From Symsagittifera roscoffensis (Eukaryota > Xenacoelomorpha > Acoela > Convolutidae): a stretch of 64,000 bases of DNA. Position numbers and translations under genes: made by a program. The notes below the pieces were generated by a model, which did no database searches, had not been told where the DNA came from, and saw nothing but the letters and a program-made list of their open reading frames with translations. The stretch covers positions 27,454,303 through 27,518,302 of the forward strand of contig NC_087069.1 of assembly GCF_963678635.1 (NCBI RefSeq), given 5' to 3'. This document shows, piece after piece, positions 1 to 10,053 of the stretch (position 1 is its first letter; each line of letters opens with the position of its first letter).

Positions 1-31
1 TTCCAGCCCCGCATCCACATTCGACCATTGA

Positions 32-297
32 CAGTCAGAGGAAGCCAACATAGATCGAGTGGCACACCCAATTTCAGTGGATACTTTTCCTAATAAACCT
101 CAACCAGCGTTCAAGTCACCAACCGTTTCGGGCAGCTCAATTAGACAACGAAATTCTTTGGAAAGAACATGTTATGGAGGAGAGTGTTAACCGCGGATAA
201 AATTAGCATAACCCTGAATAACTCGAACGGCCTCCGCTCAAAACTATCCAAAATAGCGCAACATCAGAAGGACTTTTACTGGTTCAATTCAAAATAA
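32..297 (+). pseudogene. possible non-LTR retrotransposon scrap
   Basis: Two short overlapping open stretches, 32-190 (52 codons after an in-frame TGA at 29-31) and 169-297 (42 codons from an ATG). The first 480 bases are less AT-rich than the following DNA and translate into protein-like sequence. The second stretch contains NSNGLRSKLSKIAQ, which recalls the start of LINE endonuclease domains (a polar residue, then GL, then a basic residue, then SKL). The reading breaks at 295-297 and I could not follow it further. It may instead be a decayed host exon running in from the left edge. Confidence 0.2.
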
Positions 298-497
298 ATT
301 TCGCATCCGATCTCTTAAATTCAATTGTGTTTGACTGCCGAAACGACAAAAACGGCTGATTCACCATTATACGCAATGCTTCCAGCCAGGATTGTGATCT
401 GCTCATCTTCCTCAGATATCTAAGAAATCCCACAAGATCAACAGAGAGAAATATATTCCCATTGATTGACAAAGAAACAAAAGCAGAGACTGAATCG

Positions 498-1344
498 TAT
501 TATTAAGATTATAACAAAGATAACAGATTTCTTTAAATTTAAAATTTAGTGCATGATATTGACACGATTTGGTATTCTAATTTTTTTCAATCATAGGAAC
601 CTCAAAACTTCTTTTAGCTTTAGTTCAGATTCTTTCACAATTTTAGCTCATTTCGATTTTCATTTCACCTCTTATCATTCAGTTTGTGAACACACATCCT
701 GTTGATAACTGGATAGCCGTTTGCTGTGCAAGGAACACAGAATGTTCCGACCAGTCTTAAAAAATAACAACAAAATTCTTTCTTTTTTTTCTTCAAAAAA
801 GTGGCGTTTTTTTTGGCGTAGTATGATGAAGGAATCTGATGGAAAACGTAGTGACTATTTGAGGCCTTGAAAAATATGCAAATCGGAAAGCAATTTTTGA
901 AGACAAGTTACAAGAAAATTGAAAAAAAAAAACTTTTTTTAAAAAAAATTTTAAATCAGTTTTTCCATATTTTTCAAGTTTCTGATTCCTAAGATGAAGC
1001 TAAAAGCTCCAATAACTAACTTCAAAAAAATAAAACAAAAAAAATTTTCAAGGCTTAAATTAAGCATAAACTAACTAATGTAAGACTGCTCACTCGCTCC
1101 AAATTAGATGAAACACCAAAAAAACGTACTGTACTGAATCCGCCGCAGTACTCAACCTAAAGTCAATCGATTCTGATAAAAGCGCTGGTTTATAATTAAG
1201 TAACAAGAACAACCGGTTTCTTGAAAAACTTGCAGTATCTTTTTTAATTTGTGAAGTTTTTATTCGCAAGATAGCGCTTAAAAATTTTGAAAACCTATTG
1301 TATTAAATTTTTCAGGACTTGAATAAAAAGTTTGAAAAAGTAAA
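498..1344. other. AT-rich spacer without a gene
   Basis: Dominated by A and T runs, with stops in all frames. I see no gene, RNA or repeat here beyond homopolymer tracts. Confidence 0.6.
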
Positions 1345-1857
1345 CAAGACTGCTCGTATCAGGGCGAAGCCCTGAATGTTTCGACTGACTTTTAAGGTTT
1401 AATGAGCAGAAATAAAATTTAAAAAAATTAAATTAAAAAAAAAATGAAAAAAGTTTTTTCTAATATTTTTTATGAAAACCATCACCTCACACGCCATATA
1501 CAGCACAAAGGAATCTAATTTGCTCCTTGTAACAAACCAATTATGACAAATAGGCTTCTTTCAACCAATTTAGAGCGATTTGTAAGACGGATTAACTCTC
1601 CGCTTACGCGTTAATAGCGCGAAAACTATCGCGCGTTAATTGTCTCAAATTGGCAATCTTTATATTCTCACAACTTTACAAAAAATGATCACAGGTAAAA
1701 TATCTTTTCAAATTTTAAGCCCAGGACAACAATACCTTATGAATGATATAAAAAAATTCCGTCAGAAATGGCTAGTTTAAAAGTCGAAATTTGTCTGAAG
1801 AAAAAACACCCACCCCGAGCACAAATATTCCGTTACTTTCGTATCGAAAGTCGGAAC
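1345..1857 (+). repeat. ~0.5 kb non-autonomous repeat, copy a
   Basis: Begins CAAGACTGCTCGTATCAGGG and ends in a hairpin followed by TCGGAAC. The hairpin is ACTTTCG-TAT-CGAAAGT, a 7 bp stem. The same start and end recur at 4742-5280, and the start recurs in both orientations at 2380-3155. Inside, near 1600-1640, is a GCG-rich inverted motif (CGCGTTAATAGCGCG...CGCGCGTTAATTG) shared by all copies. It has no coding capacity. A MITE or fold-back DNA element is the likely class; I see no clear target duplication. Confidence 0.65.
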
Positions 1858-2117
1858 CAAAAATTAAATTGCTCCGGTGGTATTCGATCCGACCCAAAGT
1901 TCAGAGTTTACTCTTGATAATTAATTTCACATTGCACAGTTCCGCCGAAAAAGCAAACAATCTAAATGTTCACGGCGAATTTGATGAATTTTTGCAGCAA
2001 ATAGATATGCCAAAAATTGCTTTGGAATTCTTTTCACATTATTGCGAAAAGTCCCCAAAATTGGCAGAAAAATTGCAAAAAAAACAGACTGAAAAATATT
2101 TAAATGGATGCCACTAA
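1858..2117 (+). other. open stretch after the repeat, unrecognised
   Basis: An 86-codon open stretch continues out of the repeat to a stop at 2115-2117. The upstream frame starts inside the repeat with TTG and has no ATG. Residues look protein-like (FDEFLQQIDMPKIALEFFSH), but I do not recognise them and see no splice signals that would make it an exon. It could be the remnant of a gene interrupted by the repeat. Confidence 0.15.
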
Positions 2118-2379
2118 TTTTTATAATTTTCTTAAACAATTTTAATTTTTACTTTTTTAAATGGACATCACTGCGAACCGGTTTTGATTGAATTTTGAAA
2201 TTCAATTAAAAAATCAATTAAATGAGCTCAACTTTGAAATTGTTTTAGTCCCCAATAGTTGTGCCCAGTTAAGACCATTTGAAAGTTTCCAAAAAGCGCG
2301 CTAAATTTCCGTTCCTACATGCTATTTGCGTACATAATGAACTAATTCGGTTCATAAATCAAAAAGCACTAATACTCAA

Positions 2380-3155
2380 CAAGACTGCTCGTATATCAGG
2401 GCAAAACCCTGAATGATCCGACTTTCCCTTAATTCACATCGAAAAATTTTGGGAAAAAAAATATTTAAAAAAAACTACATTTTGGACAATATCAAAGTGT
2501 AAAATTTTGAGTCGTACAAAATTAATACGACCAGTTAGCAAGTTCAATTCAATTCAATATCTTTTCAAATTTGAGCTCAGGACAACAATACCTTTTGAAT
2601 GTTTTTTTTTTTAAAATGCCGTCAAAAATGGCTAGTTAAAAGGTCCAAAATTGTCTGAAGAAAAAAACCCACCCCGAGCACAAATATTCCGTTACTTTCG
2701 TATCGAAAAATTTTAACAAGCCATTTTTGACAAATTTTTAAAATATTATTCGAAAGCTATTGCTGTCTTGAGCATGAATTTGAAATAATATTTCAGCTGT
2801 GATCTTTTTTCGTAAAGTTATCGGGGTTTAAATATTAACGGGGTTGGGACAATTAACGCGCGATATATTTCGCGCTATTAACGCGTAAGCGAGATTTAAT
2901 TCCTCCTAGAAATCATTTCAAATTGGTTGAAAGAAGCTAATTTGCCATACATGATTTGTTACAAGGAGCGAAATCTATTCTTTTGTAATTTATTTGGCGT
3001 GTGGGGATGATTTCATAAAAAAAGTTTCAAATTTAAGAATATACATTTTTTTAATTTTATTTTATTGCATTTAATTTTTTTATGCTACTTGTGCTCCATA
3101 AACTTTAAAAGGCAGTCGGAACATTCAAGGCTTCGCCCTGATACGAGCAGTCTTG
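2380..3155. repeat. fold-back copy of the ~0.5 kb repeat
   Basis: Starts CAAGACTGCTCG at 2380 and ends CGAGCAGTCTTG at 3155. The left half to about 2705 matches the plus-orientation copies. The right half (about 2706-3155) matches them in reverse, including the GCG-rich inverted motif near 2855-2885. The two half-copies are joined head-to-head, so the insertion could fold as one long imperfect hairpin. This may be the true form of the element, with 1345-1857 and 4742-5280 as single arms. Confidence 0.6.
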
Positions 3156-3158
3156 TTT

Positions 3159-3214
3159 CTTTTCTATTCGAAGTCCCTCGGACTTCGTGACACTGTTTTA
3201 AGCCAATAGAAAAG
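3159..3214. other. nested perfect inverted repeats
   Basis: CGAAGTCC-CTC-GGACTTCG at 3169-3187 is a perfect 8 bp stem with a 3 base loop. An outer pair CTTTTCTATT / AATAGAAAAG (3159-3168 and 3205-3214) encloses it. It directly follows the fold-back repeat. No T-run or gene context points to a terminator. Confidence 0.5.
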
Positions 3215-3671
3215 AAGCAGTTTTCATTCAGCTTATTTTTTCTATCAACCTTTGTTAGTATTTTTTATCAGTGGTATTACATTCTCTACTTCGCTTAATC
3301 TAAGAAAAAATTTGATCAACCGAAAAACTTTTGGCTTTGCTTATACTGACTGAGACGTTATGCCGTATTTTGTTTGATAACTAAAGCTAGCTTTTTAATT
3401 TGTCTTCCTTTTTTCAACTGTATATCGTTTCGATATGTTATTACTTAATTACCTCACTTGAAACTCAATCTCTATAAACGTTGAAAAAAAGAAGAAGAAA
3501 AATTATGATTTTTGGCTACATGTCGTTCTAGAGAGTAGTAACACTCTATTCCTTCCGGGTATTCTCCTCCTAGAACTGCCACGGGGCTAACAGCTTCTCC
3601 ATCCACCAGTTTTTTCGGATGATTGATTGTTCCACAGTCTCTTACTGAAACGAATGAACCAAAAGGTAATG

Positions 3672-3707
<36 letters not shown>

Positions 3708-4022
3708 AACAAAACAGGTTTCCCAGATTTCCTAATAATTTCAAAAGCTGGAATTTGAATATGAAAGATTGTTTTAAAATGAATTTTTATAATTTATAGT
3801 GTTAAATTGGTGATGAATCAATTTCAGCTACTTGTATATTTAGGCTTTTGTAGCTAAAAATTGTCGTTTCGAGGAAAAATTTGCAAAATCAGAAAAAAAA
3901 AGTTAGGTCATCAAGACATCAAGAAAAAAAAACGGGCCAAAAAAGGCGTTTTCAGTCAATTTATGAAAACTTTTGACCAAAAAGTTCCGGTTTTTTGGCG
4001 CGCTATCCCCTCAAAATCAGCT
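3215..4022. other. spacer with AG microsatellite
   Basis: Contains a perfect (AG) run at 3677-3704, 14 units. The rest is AT-rich with no gene I can support. A 90-codon minus-strand open stretch across the AG tract is a by-product of the dinucleotide run. Confidence 0.6.
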
Positions 4023-4150
4023 TGATTTGGCGCCAAAGGCAAAAATTTTTAGGAGCCGTCAGCCAAAAAAGGATATCTTAAAGTAGTACGAAGGGGGAAC
4101 ATTTGGGTCGACAGGGGTTCGAATCCCTGAGGGGGGACTGTGAGCGTCCG
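4023..4150 (+). repeat. tRNA-like repeat, copy 1
   Basis: Contains GGGTTCGAATCCCTGAGG at about 4112-4130. This has the form of a tRNA T-arm and RNA polymerase III B box (GGTTCGAATCC). It is followed by GAGCGTCCGCC and preceded by GCGCCAAAGGC and GTCAGCC blocks. The blocks recur in the same order at 4372-4490 and in part at 26146-26215. I see no A box and no CCA end, so it is a tRNA-derived SINE fragment or a chance look-alike rather than a tRNA gene. Confidence 0.35.
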
Positions 4151-4371
4151 CCTTCTCAAATTCCGCTAGTGGTTCTATCCAGGGTCGGATAAGTATGTTC
4201 TGAAGTGGGAGGTGGTGGGGGGGGGGGGTTGGGCGACTGGTTTTTAGGATTAAAAAAATTGTTTTTCCTAGGCGTCCCAAATTACTATAAAGACACTTTT
4301 CGCAGTCATCGTTTTTAAGGTACTTTTTGGAAAACTTTTTGGCAGCCCCCCTCCCCCTCAAAATTAGTATA

Positions 4372-4490
4372 CATTAGCGCCGAAGGCGCATCTAGAAAAC
4401 TTAAGGGTCAGTCAGCCAAAAATTGATTTGCAAAGCAGTACAAAACCTTTAATTCGGGAGTGGGTCGAACCCTTGAGGAGGGGGAATCCG
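4372..4490 (+). repeat. tRNA-like repeat, copy 2
   Basis: Has the same block order as 4023-4150: GCGCC-GAA-GGCGC (a perfect hairpin at 4377-4389), then GTCAGCCAAAAA, then GGGTCGAACCCTTGAGGAGGGGG. It is more diverged in the B-box-like part. The distance between copies is about 350 bases, suggesting an old tandem duplication. Confidence 0.35.
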
Positions 4491-4741
4491 CTAATTCTTA
4501 CAGGACTGAAAAAGTCCAGTAGTTTTTCCCGATCGGTGAAACTATTCAATCTCTGAGTTCTATTAAATTAATGCCATTTTTGCGAGTCATATCTTGTCAT
4601 TATTTTTTTTTGTTTTTTGGCCTGCTAAGCATAATGAAGTTAAGGACCAGTATTAGATAGAAAAAAAAACTTTCTTCAAAGATCAGTGTTTTGGGTCAGT
4701 AAAAATGAGGATATTCTCCATTTCGCTGTTAAATCTCAGAA

Positions 4742-5280
4742 CAAGACTGCTCGCATCAGGGCAAAGCCCTGAATGTTCCGACTGCCTTTTAAAGTTTATG
4801 GAGCAGTTATAACAGAAATATCATTAATAAATTAAAAAAACATACATACAAAAAAAAAATTTCCTAAAATTTGAAATTTTTTCTTTAAAAAATCGTCCCC
4901 TCACAAGCCATATAAACAACAGAAGAATAAACTTTGCTCCTTGTAACTTATCTATTATGGCAAATAAGTTTCTTTCAACCAATTTGAAGCGATTTCTAAG
5001 AGGGATTAAATCTCCGCTTACGCGTTAATAGCGCGAAATATATCGCTCGTTAATTGTCCCAATTTGGCCAAAATGGCAATCTTTAAACCCCTATAGCTTT
5101 ACAAAAAATGATTACAGGTGAAATATTTTTTCAAAATTAGGCTCAGAACAACAATACTTTTTGATTGATTTAAAAAAAGATCCGTCAAAAATGGCTGGTT
5201 AAAAAGTCAAAATTTGTCTGAAGAAAAAAAAACCACCCCGAGCACAAATAGTCCGTTGCTTTCGTATCGAAAGTCGGAAC
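4742..5280 (+). repeat. ~0.5 kb non-autonomous repeat, copy b
   Basis: Direct copy of 1345-1857 with the same start (CAAGACTGCTCG), the internal GCG-rich inverted motif near 5015-5055, and the terminal CTTTCG-TAT-CGAAAG hairpin followed by TCGGAAC. It is about 26 bases longer because of indels in A/T runs. Non-coding. Confidence 0.65.
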
Positions 5281-5432
5281 AATAATGAATGACCTTTATG
5301 TGCATATATACATCATGAGCTTAAAATTCGCTCCAACATTTTGTTGTAAGCTCAAAACATCATGTATTCTTCGTCATTTTGTTTTCATAAAGTTTCGGCA
5401 AAAGCTCAGTCATCGCAGAATATTTTGCGACT

Positions 5433-7087
5433 ACTGAGGTTTATATTTTTGCTTATACTGAGGTCTAATGTTTGGTCTCTCTCGATGACAAACGTTTGTC
5501 AGAGGTGGACATGAAGCGATCCTTAAGTGAACTTTAAATCGCGAGAAGCAGATTCTCGCGATTTAAAGGGTTTTAATCCCAATCATTGAAATAAAACAAA
5601 AAAAAAACAAAGAAAAACAAAGAGTTTTTTTGCATTTCCTTGTGGTTATTATTTTAGACTTTAAACTAAAGCATCCGGAATTTTGAGTGAAAATTTGAAA
5701 AAAAAATTCTAGTTGATTTTTTGAAAAAGAATTCAAGCACGAGATGGTAAAGTTGAGGGCAGAGTTTAAATTGAGAAAAAAAGACGTAACGTAGAAGAGT
5801 AAATCTTCAGATTGGAATGACATCCATGTGATAAAATATAAAAATAACCTCAAAATTTTATTTCATGCTCTTCAGTTGAATGAATGTTGACGCATTTATC
5901 GAAATTAGAAAAATGTATCGATAATCGAGCTGATTTTTCTACAGTGGTCAATTTCCAACACTGCCAAGGATCTGAAGCGTCTCTGATTTGAAAATTCGCA
6001 CGTCTTGAAAACAAAGACTCAGCAGATTGGAGGCTTTACCGGTGGCAAAAAACTTCAAAAAGTTCTCATAAATTGTAAAAAAAATTTTGAAAATTTGGCT
6101 CGTGCATTGTTACAACAAAAACCAGTTTTTCTTGAAAAAAGATAATCGATACTATCACTTCTTTTTCAAAAAAAATACAAAAATAGGAAAACTTCTTAAA
6201 GTAAACTTGTAAGATGAAAGTTTTTCCCACAAAAAGTAGGAAACTTAAAAATTCAGTTTTAAAAACCTGTTTTGACCACAAACATAATTTTCCGCTGTCC
6301 CAGAGTACAATAACGGAGCCGCTTAGACGAATTTTACGGTAGCTTTATGAGCTAATCGAAGGAGTCATCTTTACAGCTTAATTTATTTACCCAACTTCTT
6401 ATGATTATATTTTGCACACAACCTTCATTACATCCATAGCTGCTTCGCACGATTCCGAAAATTTGTCCCATAGATAATTTTCAATCGCTAAAGTTGTATT
6501 TGTCGTTCAGTTATTCATAAAAACTTTCAAAAAAGTTTTTCAATTTTTTTTGTTCGGAATGCGTGTAAAAGTTCAAATTTCTAAAAAAGATTCGTATCCG
6601 CAATTAAAGTAGAAACCTTTCTCAAAATGGTTTTAGCAGTTTTTTTATCAATATTTGAAGATTGGTTTATATTAGACTCTACAAGTTTTGAATTTGCAAC
6701 CGAATACGTTCAAGTATGATAAATTATATTCGGGTTAGATTCATTCCTTTCAGGGCAAATTTTGTCCCGGAAAACACCCAACGGTGCGTATAAGCTATTG
6801 AGATCTTGGGACAATTTTTTAAAATGACTCTGAAAGTGAAAGTGGAATCATTAACCAAATAATTGCTGAGTCTATGAACAAAATCGTGTCAGTTAACTTT
6901 TGCACCTTTTGTTGTGTCGCGGGAACTGCAAAGGTAGACAAAATCAAGTTATTTAGTGATAAGACCGATAAAATTGGTTTATCTTTCTGAGCTGCCTTAT
7001 GGTTAAACCATTTGTATGTGGAATCTGCACAAGCAAAAAAAATCAAAAAACGATAGTATTGCACGCATTGGAATTCTATGAATAAAA
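5433..7087. repeat. 1.65 kb tandem unit R1
   Basis: The whole unit is repeated immediately downstream (7088-8042 continuing at 26620-27305), in the same orientation with the same internal order. Shared landmarks are TATATTTTTGCTTATACTG at the start, AGTGGTCAATTT near 5942 and 7580, TTTACAGCTTAATTTATTT near 6371 and 8025, and GGAATTCTATGAATAAA at the end. It carries no intact gene. A 16 bp perfect palindrome at 5532-5568 is present only in this unit. Confidence 0.75.
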
Positions 7088-7097
7088 ACTGAGGCAT
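6819..7097 (-). pseudogene. possible transposase remnant in unit R1
   Basis: A 92-codon minus-strand open stretch whose last ~60 codons recur in the second unit (27037-27225) with few changes. The segment TDTILFIDSAIIWLMIPLSL is reminiscent of the stretch after the BED finger in hAT transposases (hydrophobic FI..D..P.S.VE). There is no clear zinc finger or catalytic motif. This is a weak, memory-based resemblance; it may simply be non-coding repeat DNA. Confidence 0.2.
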
Positions 7098-8042
7098 GCT
7101 TATATTTTTGCTTATACTGGGGTCTAATGTTTGGTCTCGATGACACAGTTTTGTCAGAGGTGGACCTGAAGCGATCCTTAAGTGAACTTCAAATCGCGAG
7201 GTGCAGATTGTGCAGAAAATTCATGTTTTTCTCAGCTTTCCCAATGATTGAATTAAAACAAAAAAAAAAGAAAAAAAAAACTCAAATTAAAACATCCGGA
7301 ATTTTGCGTGGAATTTTGAAAAAAAGTTCTAGTTAATTTTTTTGAAAAAGAATTACAGCTCGACGTGGTAAATATGAGAGCAGAGTTTAAATTCAAAAAA
7401 AGCGGCAAAGACGTAACGTAGAAAAGTATATCTTCAGATTTGAATGATATTTATGTGATAAAGTATAAGAGTAATCTCAGAAATTCGATCATTGTTTTTT
7501 TTCAAGCCCTTCAATTGAATGAATGTTGACGCATATATCGAAATTAGAAAAATGTATGGCTATTAGAGCTGATTTTTCTAGAGTGGTCAATTTTCCAACA
7601 CGGTCAAGGATCTGAAGCAACTCTGATTTAAAAATGCGCACGTCTTGAAAACAAAGATGCAGCAGATTGAAGGCTTAACCGGTGGCCAAAAAATTCAAAA
7701 TATTCTTAAAAATGAATAAAATGTATAAAAATTTTGAAAATTTGGCTCGTGCATTGTTACAACAAAAACCATTTTTTCTTGAAAAGAGACATTTGATACT
7801 ATCACTTCTTTTTCAAAAAAAAAAATAAAAAAAATAGGAAAACTTCTTATAGTAAACTTGTAAGATGAAATTTTTCCCACAAAAAATTGGAAACTTAAAA
7901 ATTCAGTTTTAAAAACCTGTTTGTGATCACGAACATAATTTTCTGCTGTCCCATAGTACAATAACGGAGCCGCATAGACGAAATTTACAAGGTAGCTTTA
8001 TGAGCTAATCGAAGGAGTCATCTTTACAGCTTAATTTATTTT
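7088..8042. repeat. tandem unit R2, left part
   Basis: Aligns collinearly with the first ~950 bases of R1 (5433 onward) and stops at AATTTATTT, exactly where the LTR of retroelement copy 1 begins (TGAGTT at 8043). R1 continues ATTTACCC at the same point, and the missing remainder of R2 lies at 26620. R1 therefore shows the empty insertion site. Confidence 0.8.
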
Positions 8043-8452
8043 TGAGTTAGGTCCGATGTGGTTAACTCATAGAGTAATTTCGGATAGGGTACACCGTCTG
8101 CTCGTCACGCTATCTTATTTTCGGCCGGATAGATTCGTGCAACTTCTTAGTCTAATACCGATCCTAATCTTACTCTTATACTTTCTAGTCTCAGGGTGTT
8201 TAACTAGTCTCTGCTAGGCTCAATAGATCTAGGGTGTACTGGTTTGTTGCGGCTGCTGAAGTTCTCTTGGAGAGACAACTAATTTATAAGTTAAATTCAA
8301 ATCTCTCTGGTGCTGAAATTACAAGTAATTTCAGCACTTACAAATAAGTGGGTTGTTAGTTAGATGGATCATGATTGGTTAATATTAAATACTTTACAGT
8401 GGTAAAATATCTAATTTATCCAATCATAAAATGTAGTTTAGATCAGGTTCCA
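8043..8452 (-). repeat. copy 1 3' LTR
   Basis: A 410 base LTR with TG/CA ends, similar to the right LTR of this copy and to both LTRs of copy 2. At 8310-8337 it has a perfect 13 bp palindrome, GTGCTGAAATTAC-AA-GTAATTTCAGCAC. The AATAAA seen on the minus strand of copy 2 LTRs is AACAAA here. Confidence 0.9.
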
Positions 8453-10053
8453 CCCATCCGGGTTTTACAGAGTTTTTTAGAATTATCTTTCTGCAATTCA
8501 AAGGATGGATGATGAACGTTGGTATTTGGCGAACATCGTATTCTTGTCCGGTCCCTCTTGTTAGAGAAGTTCCAGGACGCTGCAGTTAGGGGCATCAATC
8601 GTTGTGTCTTCTTGTGACAACGACTGTGTTTCCCAACGAAATCAATCTGATTTCAAAATGGTTTGCTATGACGGGTTTTTCTGTATTATGTAGAGAACTT
8701 GTTTTGTGTTCAACCTCGTCTGGGAATGGCGTGGAGATTGTGCGTGGAGGGGATGCCTTGTAACTCGGATCTGTACTTATACTTGAACATCGAGGTGGTC
8801 ATTGGTCTAGTTCAATGAAGTCCTTTTCTGCGAAGTCAAGTCGTACTCTAAATCCTTTGAGTTGTGATTGTGGACGGCATATCGGCTGTGGTTAGCCATT
8901 CTTGTTCGAGTGTAGTGGGGTCATTTTGTCTTTGAATGTTCGTCTTTGTTGTTGTGTGCTGATTTATATACTGCAAGGTATGATTTACATTTTATAAAAA
9001 AAATTTTAGTTCAGTTTTTTAATTATGAAATTAGTTAGTTGTTTTCACAAAAGCATTTTGTTTTAGTTCGGTTATTTTGAAGAGTTACTCACCCTTGAGT
9101 ACCTCTTATTAAAAATAGAAGTGTGGTCACAAAGCGTGGATGTAGCGCGGTGGGTTAGGCCGGCTATAGAGCATGCTCAGGACGTCCTCTCTGGTGGGTT
9201 AGGCCAGGAGTGGGAGTATGATTTCGTGCGGTTTCTTTGAGAAGTCCTGTTATGTGATAACGTTTTATGTTGGGTTTATGTTGGTCTTTCTTATGTTCCT
9301 TTGGTTGTGTTCTTTTTTCAAAAATCAAATTGTTTTTGTTATGGGTTTTTCTTTCGACTTTTTTGTGTTTTATTATTTCTTTCTTAGACTTTATAATAGT
9401 CTTCAAAAGAATAAATTATCCAGTTTTAAACTGGGTTAATCCGGTTTGGGTACCGTTGGTTTTCTTTTCTTAGTCATGCTATTATTTTATGATTTGTGGT
9501 GTTTAGTAAGCTGCGTTGGTTAGTTTGGTTTAGTATATAATTCCTTTCCAACCGGGTTAAAGGAAAGTTTGAAACTTGTTATCGTGTGTTAGAGTTGTTG
9601 AGTGTGAAAACTTGAAACTGAAATTCATTATTTAAACTATTATTCGTGGGCGAGCTGTGCGAGTTTGGATAGAATTCCTGTGCGAGTGAATGAAAATATC
9701 AAAAGGTTAGTACTGCATTTTCATTTTATCAATTTATTACATAGAATTTCAATTTTACTGCTAGTTTTTGTGGGAAATTTAAAGTTATAAATTTTCATCA
9801 TAATTAAATTTACTGCTTTATGAGGGGAATAATTTATAAAATAATTTACTACATTTGGTATGAATTTTATCAGATTATCTTGTGGAAAATAATAATGAAG
9901 TTTAGAATAATTTTAACAAGTTTATTTTTTATTTTTCTTTTCTGTTTTTTGCAGATGATTGTGGTATGAAGACTAAAAATCTAAAAAAAACATGAGTAAA
10001 GAACGGTTAGTATTAATTTAAATTTATTAGTGAAGAATATTTGTAAATTATAC
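8453..10053 (-). other. copy 1 3' non-coding region
   Basis: 1.6 kb between orfE and the 3' LTR, homologous along its length to 28832-30446 of copy 2. It holds a duplicated GGTGGGTTAGGCC (9149-9161 and 9193-9205). On the minus strand a consensus 5' splice site, CAG|GTAAGT, lies at the end of orfE. On the plus strand intron-like signals (AAAAG|GTTAGT at 9705/9706 and TTTTTTGCAG ending at 9954) are shared with copy 2. I see no convincing coding frame: the 73-codon plus-strand frame at 9218-9439 also exists in copy 2 but differs mostly by amino-acid changes. Confidence 0.7.

Noticed and set aside
1791..2117. 108-codon plus-strand frame as a gene
   Set aside because: The frame begins with TTG inside a repeat and lacks an ATG or splice context; only the tail is kept as a low-confidence entry.
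3472..3744. 90-codon minus-strand frame with a Ser-Leu repeat
   Set aside because: The repeat is the translation of the AG microsatellite.
4112..4130. tRNA gene suggested by the B-box-like sequence
   Set aside because: No acceptor stem, anticodon arm or A box could be fitted around it.
5563..6281. hydrophobic minus-strand frames in unit R1 as membrane protein genes
   Set aside because: They are Phe/Lys-rich translations of AT-rich DNA and are not preserved with silent changes in unit R2.
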